From positions 4,499,434 through 4,563,433 of the forward strand of contig QXEO01000236.1 of NCBI GenBank assembly GCA_007115705.1: 64,000 bases of DNA, read 5' to 3'. The notes under the pieces are model-generated. The model saw only the letters and a list, made by a program, of their open reading frames with translations, had not been told where the DNA came from and did no database searches. The position numbers and the translations under genes are program-made. Position 1 is the stretch's first letter; every line of letters begins with the position of its first letter. This DNA comes from Dactylis glomerata. Its lineage: Eukaryota > Streptophyta > Magnoliopsida > Poales > Poaceae. Positions 33,028-44,487 of this stretch are shown here, one piece after another.

Positions 33028-36000
33028 ATGGCGAGCGCCGCGTCGGCCTCACCGCCGGAGTGCCCGGTGTGCCTCTCGCCCTTCGACGCCGCCTCCGTCG
33101 TGCCGCGCGTCCTCCAGTGCGGCCACTCCCTCTGCGGCTCCTGCATCTCCTCCCTCCCGCCCGCCTCCGCGTCGACGGCCGCCTCCTCCCTCCGCTGCCC
33201 GCTCTGCTCCCAGTGCGTCCCCTTCTCCCGCGCCCTCGGCCCCTCCTCCCTCCCCAAAAACCTCGCCCTCCTCTCCCTCATCCCCAACCCTTCCCCAGCT
33301 CGCACCGCCGGCGCCGGCGCGGCCTCCGCGGCTCATCCCCTCCCTCTCCCTCTCCCGCTCCATGCCGCCCACTCCCGCCTCCTGGCCCGCTTCCGCCACG
33401 CCATCCTCCCCGAGTCCGCCTCCCCGCTCCAATCCGCGCCGCCTGGCTCCGCTCCCGCCGGCCTTGTGCTCGGATCGATCGCCTCCGACCTCGGAGCCCC
33501 CTGGTTCTGCTTGCAGGGCCACCCCGTAAGCCTCCTCCCGGTCAAAGTCCCCGCCGCCGGTGGGGCACCGTCGCAGGAGGCCGCGTTCTACCGGCCCAGC
33601 CACGGATCGCGGGCCGTCGCCGCGATCGACGCGCTGAGCGGCGCGGCGAGGGAGGAGATGATCGACCTGGTGGCCGCCTCGGCGCGACTGGTGCGGCGGG
33701 TGTGCAGGATTTACGGTGCCTGCTGGATGGGACCACCGGAGGCGTCGACGCTGTGGCTGGTCTCCGAACGGCACACATGCGGAATTCCCCACTTGCTGGA
33801 TGAGAGGAGCGACGAACTGGAGATGATAGCCCGGATCAGAGCTGTTGGAATGGAGGTGTGTGAGGCGCTCATGGGATTGCACGGCGAGGGGCTGGTGCTG
33901 GGGTGCCTCCGGCTGGACTGCTTCCGGCTTGATCCCTTCGGGCGCTGCCTGCTCGACCTGAACGAGGTGTTGGCCTTGTGCCGCGGAGTCCGGACGGGGG
34001 TTTGCTTGTCCAAGGATGGAGCTCTGGTTGCTCCCGAGATGGCGGCGGTTCTGAGTGATGCCCCAAGGATGCGCAGCGGTGATTTCGACAGCCTGATAGG
34101 GTGCAGTTCGGATGTTTGGTTGCTGGGCTGCATATTGGTGGCACTTGTTACCGGAGATGAGCAGCTTGCGGCGGCAGGGTGGAATACTGACGGATCATAT
34201 GATGATTGGCAGAAGGGAGTGCTTACGACGCTTGATGCTGCATTGGCTGGTACGCAGCTGGAACCGTTGGCTGCAATTACAGCGTCATGCTTGAGCTATG
34301 AACCAGAGGACCGTCCAGAGATTGCTGATGTTTGGGAGTGTATTAGACCCTCATGGATGAAACCTGGTGGTCATGCTTTGGCTGTTGCTGATGATCGTGT
34401 GGCTCAGAAGAGTTTCAGGTGTTTGCTCCTTGGGGAGTTGTCCTCTATGTGCTCTGCCCCAGCTGTTGAATCAGATGATAAAATGCAGGCCTCTCGATGT
34501 TCTGATGACAATAGTTCAACTCCAGATGATGAGATCAATCATGGTTGCACAAACAATGAGTCTGTCTGCACAGAAGGACTAGATGATGTACAGCGTGATG
34601 GGGTGTTTAAATCTTCAACTCTGCTTGCTCACCGTGACTGTGTCACAGGATTAGCCATTGGAGGTATAAACATAAAGTGCATACTGTACTGTTTCATAAC
34701 TGGAGGCATGTCCTGTCATACCACAATATGATTGGTCTATGGAGAGTTATTGCACACTTCAAAATTTCAACCCGAGACTCAAAGTGTGAAGAACAAAAGA
34801 GAGCATAGTTTTAACTTGAAATTTCGAACGGAAACAAAGTTAAGAAATGCATCTAAAAGTTGTTTTGCTGTACCCTTCATGTTCATTTTATGCCAAAACC
34901 AAAATGATTTGCCTAATTGCACCTAACTATTATTTTTGCAGTTTACGTTGGATTATCTCACATCACAGTTTGATGCCTTTCTTTCTAGTAGAATTTTATA
35001 TCCATTCATTTCTGTCCATCTGGCCATTGTATCTTACTACGCTAGTGCATCTTTCATATTCGTAAGCCCTTGATAAGAAATATTGGATAAGTAATCCTGC
35101 TGATAAGGCTTTACTGTATTGCAGGGGGGTATTTGTTTAGCTGTTCGTATGACAAAACAATCAATGTATGGTCATTGCAGGTATGGAACTGTTGGTATAC
35201 CTGCTTCTTTTGATAATCTGTTAATTATGTGAGTGTCATCTTGAAGTAATAATATGCTTTTCTCACAATGAAAAATCTCAGTAGCATACAACAATCATAT
35301 CCGTTATCATAGAATTGGCTCATTTGTTCTGACTTGCAATTTTTCTGGACTTCTTTCTACAGGACTTATCTCATGTGCAGATATTGAGGGGTCATGAACA
35401 CAAAATTACAGCAATTGTTGTTGTTGACAATGATAACCAGTCCCTTTGTATAAGCGGAGACAGTGGTAGTGGAATTTTTGTCTGGCATATTGGTTCTTAT
35501 CTCAACCCGGAACCTTTGAATAAATGGTATGAACATAATGATTGGATCTATCGAGGTGTTCACTGTTTGGCTGTTTCTGGAACTGGTTTTCTTTATACCG
35601 GCAGCAGAGACAAAACTATTAAGGCTTGGTCTCTCGAGGTAAAGATGCTATGCTAACCTGTTTTAATAGGGTACTATACGGGGATTGAAACAGGGTTGGT
35701 TGTTGGGATGTATAACATTTATTAATATCTAAACATTGGGACTAATGTTTGTATTGGGTTCCAATTCCAAAATGGTTACCACCACTTCTGTTGGATCATC
35801 AAGTCTTCACCAGCATTTATATTTTGGCATTCACACAGTCATCGTTGAATCTGCCAAACTATTGAGAGTAATTTAAGCATGTTAGATGGAATTAATTCAC
35901 TACCCCCTTTTGCAGGATTATTCACTTCGGTGCACTATGACAGGCCACAAGTCAACTGTGTCTTGCCTTGCAGTTGCTAGCGGTATTCTTTACAGTGGGA

Positions 36001-37359
36001 GTTGGGATGGTACTATTCGATCTTGGTGGCTCACTGATCACAGCCCGTTGTCTGTACTGGAAGATGATACACCCGGAAGCATGGCCCCTGTGTTATCAAT
36101 TGCAACAGAAGCTAATTTTGTTGTTTCATCATATGAAAATGGCTGTCTGAAGGTTTTCCTATCTCTCTATCATGAATCACGATATAGACTTGTATTACAT
36201 TCTAACCACATGCTCTGTTATAATGTTTCATTGCACTAGTTTTTAACATAGAGAAATCATGTTTATTTTCTAAAATCAGATCTGGAAGGACGATGTAATT
36301 GTTAAGTCAGAAAAACTTCAAAATGGTTCTATTTATGCTGTTAAATTGAAGGGTAAATGGCTCTATACTGGTGGAATGAATAAAGTCATAAATATTCAGG
36401 TATTTATTTGTAACAAATATTTGGTGCCTTTAGAGCTTTTCAGAAATCTCCTTAAAGTTTTCTATGGCTAACAGATATTTTGGTGCCTTTTTTTTTGGAC
36501 AACTCTTCTTTTAGGAGTTACTAGAGGATGAGTCAGATGTGGAAATCAGAGATGTCGCTTCCATCGCTTGTGATTCAGTTGTAACCTCAATTTTGTATTG
36601 GGATGAGAGGCTGATAGTTGGACTTTCTAACAGGGAAATTAAGGTATATAGTATTCTCTTTTGGTATAAATTCGTACGGCATTTCCATTCCATGTTATAT
36701 TAGCTTCTTGTTCTAATTCAAGGGTGCACTCGGGGTGAAACAATCACTTTCATGAAAAAAATCAGATATGTAAATGTTGAAGGGTCTTTATGTGATTGCA
36801 AAGTTTCGAAGAAAAAGTTTTGCGGCCTTGTGTAATTGCGTTCTAGAGCACTGAATTCAGTTTTGCCCAGGGTGCCAAAATGCTCCTTTCTCCTTTAGAA
36901 TTTATAAGCATATAGTAGATGATAAAAAAATTTACAGGTGTAACTCCTTTTTCAAATGATCTCTAGTTATCTTTGATTGACTCTAATTTGCTGTGTTAAG
37001 TACTTTCTATTGATCAATCAATCAAAATTTATTACCTGCACCATGTCAGGAAGTAAACCTTCTGCTGGGGAACAATAACTTCTCATTGCACTAATCCAGA
37101 AACCCAGAGTTTGGTTTATAGAAATGAATGCTCTGTGCTAATCATGTTTTCCTGAAACGGCATCTTTCTGTTTGGTGATTATCTTGTGCCTGCTTGATGT
37201 TCTGCTTCTATCTGTTTCTAACTTCACATTACATGATTGAAATCAACATTCTGCTGCACTTCAAAGTCTAAACCAGTAATGCTTTTCATATTTCAATAGT
37301 TTAAACCACTAAATGCAATGTTTTTCATATTTCACCAGGTTTATGACAAGGGACCTTAG
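33028..37359 (+). CDS. RING finger / kinase-like / WD40 repeat protein
   Basis: Seven exons: 33028-34663, 35125-35180, 35363-35638, 35916-36152, 36280-36399, 36515-36643 and 37339-37359. They give 824 residues with GT-AG introns and an open frame. A RING finger opens the protein: C12-x2-C15, C31-x-H33-x2-C36-x2-C39, then CPLCSQC near 55-61. A kinase-like fold occupies about 180-450, but the HRD and DFG positions are not recognisable (GLVLGCLRLDCFRLDPFG, then DLNEV), so it is probably a pseudokinase. WD40 blades follow from about 532 to the end (SCSYDKTINVWS, TGSRDKTIKAWS, SGSWDGTIRSWW, TGGMNKVINIQ). The order matches Arabidopsis AT1G21651-type proteins as I remember them. RING plus WD40 suggests a ubiquitin E3 ligase with WD40 substrate binding; this is inference. 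The last exon encodes only VYDKGP. Confidence 0.9.
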
Positions 37360-37610
37360 ATCTACATCACGAGTGTCTAATCATTTGGTAGTTCATCGCC
37401 TCGACCTGTATATATTGTAAATAGATCTCACTCTAGTCTTTATGATCAAGGAATACGTATGGAAACATAACATTCTGCCGTTCTAACAAGCTATGATACA
37501 CGTTCCGACGAGCTATGATATACCTGTATGGTACAGTCTGAACTTCAAGGTTTGAAGGAAACTGCAAGCTAGATTAGATTTTTGTTTGTAACTTATACAA
37601 GTACCACTGG

Positions 37611-37789
37611 GAATACCGCCAAACCTCATACTTCGGCCGGAAAAAAAAAGTTGTCCACTAGGATGCTACAGAATACCGCCAAACCTCATACTTCGGCCGG
37701 AAAAAAAAAGTTGTCCTCTAGGATGCTACAGAATACCGCCAAACCTCATACTTCGGCCGGAAAAAAAAGTTGTCCTCTAGGATGCTACA
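37611..37789. repeat. 60-bp tandem repeat, three copies
   Basis: Units at 37611-37670, 37671-37730 and 37731-37789 start GAATACCGCCAAACCTCATA and contain CTTCGGCCGG followed by an A-run. Copies differ by an AC/TC change in the first and one missing A in the third. The array lies about 250 bp after the stop codon of the RING gene, probably in or near its 3' UTR. The frame through it is open only because 60 is divisible by 3. Confidence 0.95.
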
Positions 37790-37967
37790 GTGGACATGTT
37801 ATCTATCTCTTCAGTTCCATGTTAGTAACGTTGCTGCTGAGAAACGATAACTGGCTGGAAGAATGCAGCGGAGAGGTAAAAATACTGATACCTGGAGTAT
37901 TGCAACACCATGCCTAGAGGCTAGAGGGTTCGCCAAGCAGGGTAGATCATTACTTAAAAGTAAACAT

Positions 37968-38035
37968 TCCCTCCGTCGGATATAAGTGACTCAACTTTTT
38001 ATAGACAAAACTGAGTCACTTATTTTGAAATAAAG
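37968..38035. mobile_element. Truncated Stowaway-like MITE
   Basis: CCCTCCGTCGGATATAAGTGACTCA at the left is partly mirrored by TGAGTCACTTATTTTGAAATAA at the right, but the right terminus lacks the GGAGGGAG end. It directly abuts the Harbinger-like element. Confidence 0.5.
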
Positions 38036-38039
38036 TTTG

Positions 38040-40339
38040 TAGTACTGCATATTTCGGTGCTGCAAACGGCGCAGCGAAACCTATACCGCGCGCGACGCAG
38101 GATTTTCCTCCACCGGAGGCGCGAAATTGCAGCGCCAGGGCAAAAAATGCTCCTCCACTGAACGCTGCAAATTAGAGCGCGTTGCGCTGGCGCAAACAAC
38201 ATTCACACAATTTTTATGCATTCAATAAGATCAAACAAACTTCAATAAATTACAAATAAATTTGGTAGTTATTATTACAACACAAGCAAATAATACAATA
38301 AGTACATCAAATTGTTCACAACAACTACAACAAGTTATGGATCAACAATATAACATAATTTTCAAACAATACAATAAATATGCAAATTAAAAATAGCCAC
38401 TATTGTTGTCCATTCTATTTCCACCATTCTTACATTAGATCTTTTTGAAGCTCATCATGTGTTTCGTTAGAACGAATGCAATGATACGAGACAATAAAAC
38501 GTGCCACCCTATGTGCGGACCTCGTCACTTGCACATGAACCCCCATCAATTCATAGTGGATATGATCCACATTTTTCCCACGATCATCCTCTGTAATCAT
38601 GTTATGCATGATGATACAAGCAGTCATGACATACCAAAGGCACTCTTAGTTCCAAAATCTAGCCGCCCCCTCACAATAGCAAATTGGGCTTGCAAAATCC
38701 CAAATGCTCTCTTTACATCTTTCCTAGCCGCCGCTTGTGCATTGTGAAATTGGGTTTGTTTCTTACCTCATGGTTGAATAACCGGCTTCACAAATGTTTG
38801 CCACCTTGGGTAGATGCCACCGGCGAGAAAGAACCATAGTTGTACTTGTGGCCATTTTCTTTAAACTCCACCAATGGACCTTCATGCAATGCTAGTCTTG
38901 TCATTAGTGGTGACCGTTGAAGAACATTGATGTCAATCCAAGACCCGAGCATTCCAAAAAAATGCATGCCAAATCCAAGTCTCATGATCGGTGACCGCTT
39001 CAAGGATTACAGTGGCATCCTTTTTGTGCCATTTGAATTATCTATGCCATGCCGCCGGACAATTCTTCCAACTCCAGTGCATACAATCAACTGAGCCAAG
39101 CATACCTAGGAATCCCCGGCCAACGTTGAACTCCAAAAGTCTTGCCGTGTCTTCAGCATTGAGGGCTCTCAAGTCTCAAGTATGTAGAGCCAAAAACATG
39201 CACAGTTGCTACGTCAAAGCACTTAACACACATAATAGCCGTGCTCTCACCCATGACCAAGTTGTCATCAATTAGATCCGCCGGTATACTGTATGCCAAC
39301 ATACGCAAGGCGGCGGTCACCTTGTGATAGGTGCTATGCCCAAGTTCTCCGGCGGCATTCTCCGTTGCTCAAAGAACCGATCAAACTTCATCTCCTCCGT
39401 TGTGATATGCGTGAACAACTTGATGATCATCCGAAAACTCCACCAAAAATAGCTTTCGGGATATGTCAGATTTACATTGAAATACGATTGCATCAACTTC
39501 TCGTGTCCTTCAATCCTTTCCCTCCACAACTTCTGTCTATCGAATATCGATCCACCAATTTTTGGCTTCTTAATGGCGCGGCATGCCAATAGTATGGAGA
39601 TGCTCTCTTCCTCCTCTATATTGTACTCCTCGTCCGATGAATCGTACAATGAACTCTACAAACATGCATAAAATGACTTCACTACTACTAGTTGTAAACA
39701 AAAAAATGTAGCAAAAAATGTTGGCGCGTCGGTGGCGGCGCATACCTTGCGAGAATTTTGTCAAACACCTAGGGGTGTGCCATGTTGCAAGTCGGCTCGA
39801 GGAGGACATGGTCACCGGTGGAGCGCAGGGCTCGCAAGAGGAGGGAGGCGCAGCGCCGAGTCAACCTTGCAGAGGCGCAGCACCGAATCAACCTTGCGGA
39901 GGCGCGATGCTTGTACCCGTCGGTGGCGGCAGCGTTGACGACGCCAGCCTCGGTACACCTCGGTGGCGCACTCGGGTCTGGCAAGAGGAGGCGCGGGGGA
40001 GGCGGATCTACGGCGCGGCGGCGAAGTCGAGCGGTAGCGGTGGCAAAATCAAGCAGTGGCGGCAAATCGTGCGGCGGCAGAGTGGGTGGGGAGAGAGGGC
40101 GCGGGCGCGGGTGAATGTTCCAACCGTTGGCCCTTCGCGCGCTTGCCAATTGATGCCGCGTGCTGCAACCGACGCCTCAGATTTGACGCCTCGGATAGGG
40201 CAAAACACCCGGCGCACTAATTTTTTTTACAGCCGGTGCGGATAGAACGCCTGCTGGAGGACAAAAATGGTCTCCAAGTGCTCTAAACCGGTGGTTAATA
40301 TAGCGCGGGAACGATATAGCGTGACTGTTGAAGATGCTC
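38040..40339 (-). mobile_element. Decayed PIF/Harbinger transposon
   Basis: The right end reads CTGTTGAAGATGCTC, the complement of a GAGCATCTTCAACAG terminus, and is followed by TAA, consistent with a TWA target. The left terminus is not recognisable and may be lost at the junction with the MITE remnant near 38035. The element encloses a broken transposase gene on the minus strand and a GC-rich 5' part (39720-40200). Confidence 0.65.
38430..39649 (-). pseudogene. Harbinger-type (DDE_4 / plant transposon protein) transposase pseudogene
   Basis: Conserved pieces occur in order on the minus strand but in different frames. An N-terminal part at 39317-39649 contains FDRFFEQRRMPPENLG. Around 38990-39300 the central part is readable as IPADLIDDN, GFLGMLGS and TVILEAVTDHETWIWHAFF-like peptides. 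At 38788-39003 there is an ALHEGPLVEFKENGHKYNYG-like block. The C-terminal part at 38430-38627 has MTACIIMHNMITEDDRG and RVARFIVSYHCIRSNETHDE. Frameshifts and stops separate them, so no active transposase is made. Such proteins cut and paste TWA-targeting elements. The family call rests on the order and wording of these motifs. Confidence 0.8.
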
Positions 40340-40671
40340 TAATGCAACGACTTTTAATTGTTTGGGGGTGCTTTGACAAGTCAGAGAAACTATGGTTCAC
40401 GACTATTGATCTATTCCGAAGGAATCTAGTTTCCTCTGGCATATACTCGGTTAAGTCTATGTATCTTGATTTGTGGTAACACAGGTTACCTACATAAATA
40501 TTTATGAAAAATAAAAGTTTCTTTGAAAATCAAGATCTTTATATGCCAAAGGGCTCTGAATTTGTATGTGAGGTTCTTAAGAAATATGATGAGTCGAATT
40601 TGGAGGTTTGATCTAGTGACGAGAATAGTGTAAAATGTGTGTAAAGTTGGGTACATCATCACTCAAAAATA

Positions 40672-40824
40672 CTCCCCACTAATATAAGACATTTTAGCCT
40701 TTTGTAGATTTATTCATTTTGATCCGTATCTATACTACTTTTAGATTGTAGATTCACTCATCTTTATTTGTATCTTGTCTATCTTAAAACATTTAAAATA
40801 TCTTACATTAGTGAAAGGAGAGAG
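40672..40824. mobile_element. Stowaway MITE
   Basis: A 153-bp element with ends CTCCCCACTAATATAAGACA and ATCTTACATTAGTGAAAGGAG followed by AGAG. The arms pair imperfectly and it is flanked by TA (40670-40671 and 40825-40826). Confidence 0.8.
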
Positions 40825-40988
40825 TAACAGTACCAATCGATTGCAAAGATATGAAATAGCTTTACACGATTTCCGTGCTTTGACATGTCCGGAAAATTAT
40901 CGATCCTTCGCAAGATTTGCATTCAAGTGGATCGAAAACGACTGCAAGCAAGGTCGGGCCGGGTCTCATTATAAAAAAAATTATCGAT

Positions 40989-41038
40989 CCTATTTCCCTT
41001 TTTTTTCAATCATCTCATTTTCCATCTTCTTCCTGTCT
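40989..41038. repeat. Left arm of a 50-bp perfect inverted repeat
   Basis: The arm starts CCTATTTCCC, has a run of eight T, and ends CTTCTTCCTGTCT. Its exact reverse complement lies at 41640-41689, checked base by base. Confidence 0.95.
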
Positions 41039-41109
41039 CCCTTAGTGGAGTTATCTACAAGATCCCCTTCGAGCATGGCTGACATATGTCTCTCAAAGAT
41101 TATCGTATA

Positions 41110-41263
41110 CTTCTCTCTGTTTATAAATATGTTTTAGCTTTGTAAAGTAAATACATCTAGATATTTTTTAGTGTGTAGGTTCACTTGAATATACATGTTA
41201 AAATGTGTTTAGATATATTTGCTTCACAAACCTAAAACGTCTTATATTTATGAATGGAGAGAG
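41110..41263. mobile_element. Stowaway MITE between inverted repeat arms
   Basis: A 154-bp element with ends CTTCTCTCTGTTTATAAATA and TATTTATGAATGGAGAGAG, flanked by TA (41108-41109 and 41264-41265). Inner motif TTTTTTAGTGTGTAGGTTCA relates it to the copies at 14973 and 29773. More diverged arms suggest it is older. Confidence 0.8.
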
Positions 41264-41639
41264 TATTAAATTATCTCTAAACACCATAAAAGAGGTAAAA
41301 TAGTAAAATAATCTCGCAAACTAGGCTGACTCCTAAATATTTTAAGATGAACTGCAAAACGAGCCTCTCAAACCTCATATGTCTAGTTTTTCGGTGAACT
41401 TTTATGGGAAACTGTAAAGCACACAATGAGTTAGCCGGAGTCCAGCCATATTCTGCCCCACCTTCTCAATTCCGGCCAAATATCAGCCATAATCATCCGT
41501 GCCGTCACGATTCCGGTCGATTTGCAACCAAATTGTAGTAAAGAGCACTTGGATTCTTGGGGCGACGGACAGGGCCGGTGGCCGAAGCTCGGGCAGGGGA
41601 GGTGTGCAGGCGGCCAGTCGCCGACATAGCCCAACGTGC

Positions 41640-41689
41640 AGACAGGAAGAAGATGGAAAATGAGATGATTGAAAAAAAAGGGAAATAGG
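41640..41689. repeat. Right arm of a 50-bp perfect inverted repeat
   Basis: Exact inverted partner of 40989-41038, with 601 bp between the arms. Beyond the arms the two sides differ: the right arm is next to GC-rich sequence, the left arm next to AT-rich sequence. Confidence 0.95.
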
Positions 41690-42012
41690 CGGGCCCACAT
41701 AAGGTTATCAGTTTTTTACGGTTTCTATTCTGCCAGACAAGTTTTTCATACCGCAAAACATTTTACGGTTTAAAAATGTTTGCGGTACCATTTGCAGTGA
41801 GATGCCCTTAGCTCGCATCGATTCTAGGTGTATGGGACTAGCCAAACAACACCACTTCAAGCCTTAGTAGTGTTAGGCACCTCCAGTGCGTTGATTTGGA
41901 GAACGAGCGTGTTTTATCAAATTTCAAAAAAATAAATTTTGAATTTTGCATTTTTTTAACAAAAATACCAGACTATAGTACATAATTTATTTTATCTGTG
42001 TGTAAATTTTTA

Positions 42013-42105
42013 CTCCCTTCGATTGGAAATAAGTATCGATAATTTTGTACTAGCTTAGTACAAAGTTTGTACTAAGTCCCGATAGTTATTTCTGATCAGA
42101 GGGAG
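42013..42105. mobile_element. Short Stowaway MITE
   Basis: A 93-bp element with left end CTCCCTTCGATTGGAAATAA and right end TTATTTCTGATCAGAGGGAG. TA lies on both sides (42011-42012 and 42106-42107). An internal TAGTACAAAGTTTGTACTA palindrome forms the tip. Confidence 0.88.
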
Positions 42106-43868
42106 TATTATAAAATACCTTCTGTCCTCGGAAAAAATAACAAAGTTCCAGATTTGGGAACAAAATTCAGATCTAGGAACATGTTCTAAATTTTGTTCAA
42201 TTTGTCTTTCTTGCTGAGGTTATAATACAAGGATTTCAGATTCAAAATCTGCACGCTCGTAGTGTATGTAGTTGACTACATTCATATTTTTTTGAAACTT
42301 TAAAATATTAACTTAGAAAAATTCAAAGAAAAAAGGTTGCATGAAGCCTGGGTTCCAAACTGATTTTCTGTAGGCACCTCTTACTTCTTAGACGCATTTT
42401 TTCATGACAGGTAGTTATTAACAGTCATTCAAGGGGTGGACTAGTTTCTTTAACAGTCATGCAAGGGATGGACTAGTTGCTCAATGTTCGCCTTCCAAAT
42501 CTTGTTGAATTCTCTTTTAGGTCACGTAATTTTGCAAGAGTAGTAGAGCACGATATAGTATTATTAACATTCACGCGTTTAAGGAAAACACTTTCACTAC
42601 TTTTTTTGACAAGTGAAAAGGGAAGAGAAGTTCTCAAAAAAAGGAGAGAGAACTCACGGCGGAGACTCAAGTGGGTGGAGATAATCTGCTTTGGCGACTT
42701 GAAGATAATTTTTTTGCTTTCATGTGCAAAAGCAAATCATTTCTACTCGGGACATTGATCATGTTTGCATTCTACGTTTGAATGTCTTTTCAATTTTGAT
42801 TGGTGATCAGATGGCGACCTAGTCGGTCGAGCTTAATTTACACGTTAATTAGTTCCCGGGTAATCCCAGCCACAACCCACGAGGCACCAAGTCCCGGCTC
42901 TGGTGATGGAGGGCGAGGACGGTGGCGCATCCTTCGGTTCGTGCTAGTATTTATAGTCGTCGTTAGACAATCCAATGATCTATTTGTAATTTTTATTAGT
43001 TTTAAGACTCGTTATACTGCTGTTGATGGTTATTAATATATTGGTGATTTTTTTTAAAAAGTCACCATTTCTCTCGTCGTTATAATCCTTGACACTTCGC
43101 CGATCGATGCTGACCCTTTCCGTCGTTTCCTATGGCTCCAAAACCCCACTGCAGGCTTGTGTGTGCCCGGCCGGAGCCTCGACGATTTCGGCGCCCGGCC
43201 AGGTTCGTGCACCTCTCCGATACTCATCTTCCATGCCACGTGAGGCTGCTCAGCTTATAAGTTATAGCCCTTACTTGAGACACCAGCTCGTATATGTGGC
43301 CATGGTTTAATTTGAGTATCTGAACTCTAAATGGTTACGAAGTTCCGGTGGCATGTTTTTATTTTCTGAAACTAGCACGGTGGCTCTCACAAATGCGAGG
43401 GCATCATTTTTGTTGTGTTCAAGGGGTTAGATGATGAAATTATGATTTTCATGGATATCACATTAAGTGTTAGAAAATAATACGACTATATAACTACCAC
43501 AAATGTGTGGTAAAGAAAACATGATATACATGTGTAACATATTTAATCATCTTTCATCTGAGTGCAATTATTATATGATTTCTATTAAAAAACCTCATAT
43601 ATACTATTTTTCAAGATAGTACGTCCGTACATAGAACTATGTTATGGATGTTAGGTAAATATGATTAGGGACCCGTATATTGCTTCTAGTATATAATAGA
43701 TTATGAAAGCCCTCATGTTGTGGTCTCAAATTTCACAAAACTCTTGTTTTGCTAGTTTTAGAGTATAGAGTACTCTTAATAACTAATTTTTGCGCATTCA
43801 TACTTTTTTTGTAAATTGTTAAACATAAAAACAATCAAGTGTGTAGGATTATGTAGGTGTCGTCTCTC

Positions 43869-43886
43869 AGATGGCTGGAGTTGATG
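43869..43886. repeat. Left target site duplication of the LINE
   Basis: AGATGGCTGGAGTTGATG, repeated exactly at 63159-63176 after the poly(A). The first A may belong to the tail, so the duplication is 17 or 18 bp. Confidence 0.95.
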
Positions 43887-44487
43887 CGATTCATACAGGA
43901 ATAATTGTGTCCGATTGAAGACTATGGCGACTGTTCCTCTGCCCCGTCCTGAAGCCTGGCGACTCGTAGGCGATACTCGATACCAATCCAAAAATCGATC
44001 CACCCAGAAACCCGAAACCCAAGCTACCAAAAATCACATCCAGTATCCTAGCCCAGACATCCCCACCGAACAAAATCACCCAAAAATCCAGAGCCAAGCA
44101 GTACGAGCGGAGGAGATCCAGGAAGCAGCAAGGAGCCTATCCCAGAGTCTGCAGAGATTAAGGTCGCGGATAATCAAGGCTATTGAAGTGCTGAGATTTC
44201 CTCAACAGTGCCCCGGTCCGCCGGATCCAGCTAAGGTAATTTCTAATGACGATTTTAAGAGGAATCAAGAGGAAAAAGAGGAATTGGAGGAACCGTTTCG
44301 GTCAGAGGAGGAATTGGGGACAATTACGGGGCGTAATCCCCAAATCAATTCCCAATTCATATGCAGCGCGATTGTCTCCACTAGAGGTGCTATAAAATCC
44401 AGTTCATGTAGAGGTGAATCCACAACAGCTACCCTTCTTCTTCCGCCCAAGAGCCATCTGATCCTCAGATATCCAATTTCTGCCACC

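Larger units (their letters stand above)
40343..43868. other. Gene-poor repeat-rich intergenic DNA
   Basis: No gene is supported. It contains three Stowaway MITEs and the 50-bp inverted repeat listed separately. Short open frames such as 41431-41756 (minus) follow the GC-rich right arm flank and lack domains. 42890-43260 is GC-richer and unrecognised. The terminus-like motif TTCTAGTATATAATAGATTA near 43686-43705 recurs near 20240 and 63655. Confidence 0.45.

Noticed and set aside
33049..33882. Long minus-strand frame opposite the RING gene
   Set aside because: Shadow of a GC-rich exon with strong third-position bias; Gly/Glu-rich translation without motif.
37611..37789. CRISPR-like array
   Set aside because: Units are contiguous without spacers and the genome is a plant; it is an ordinary tandem repeat.
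37582..37917. Protein with 20-residue repeats over the tandem array
   Set aside because: Repeat unit length divisible by 3 keeps the frame open; no ATG at the frame start and no further coding evidence.
43924..44487. LINE ORF1 starting at the upstream ATG
   Set aside because: The frame is open, but the translated stretch is low in conserved character and the ATG at 44488 has a better context directly before the conserved part; kept as 5' UTR.
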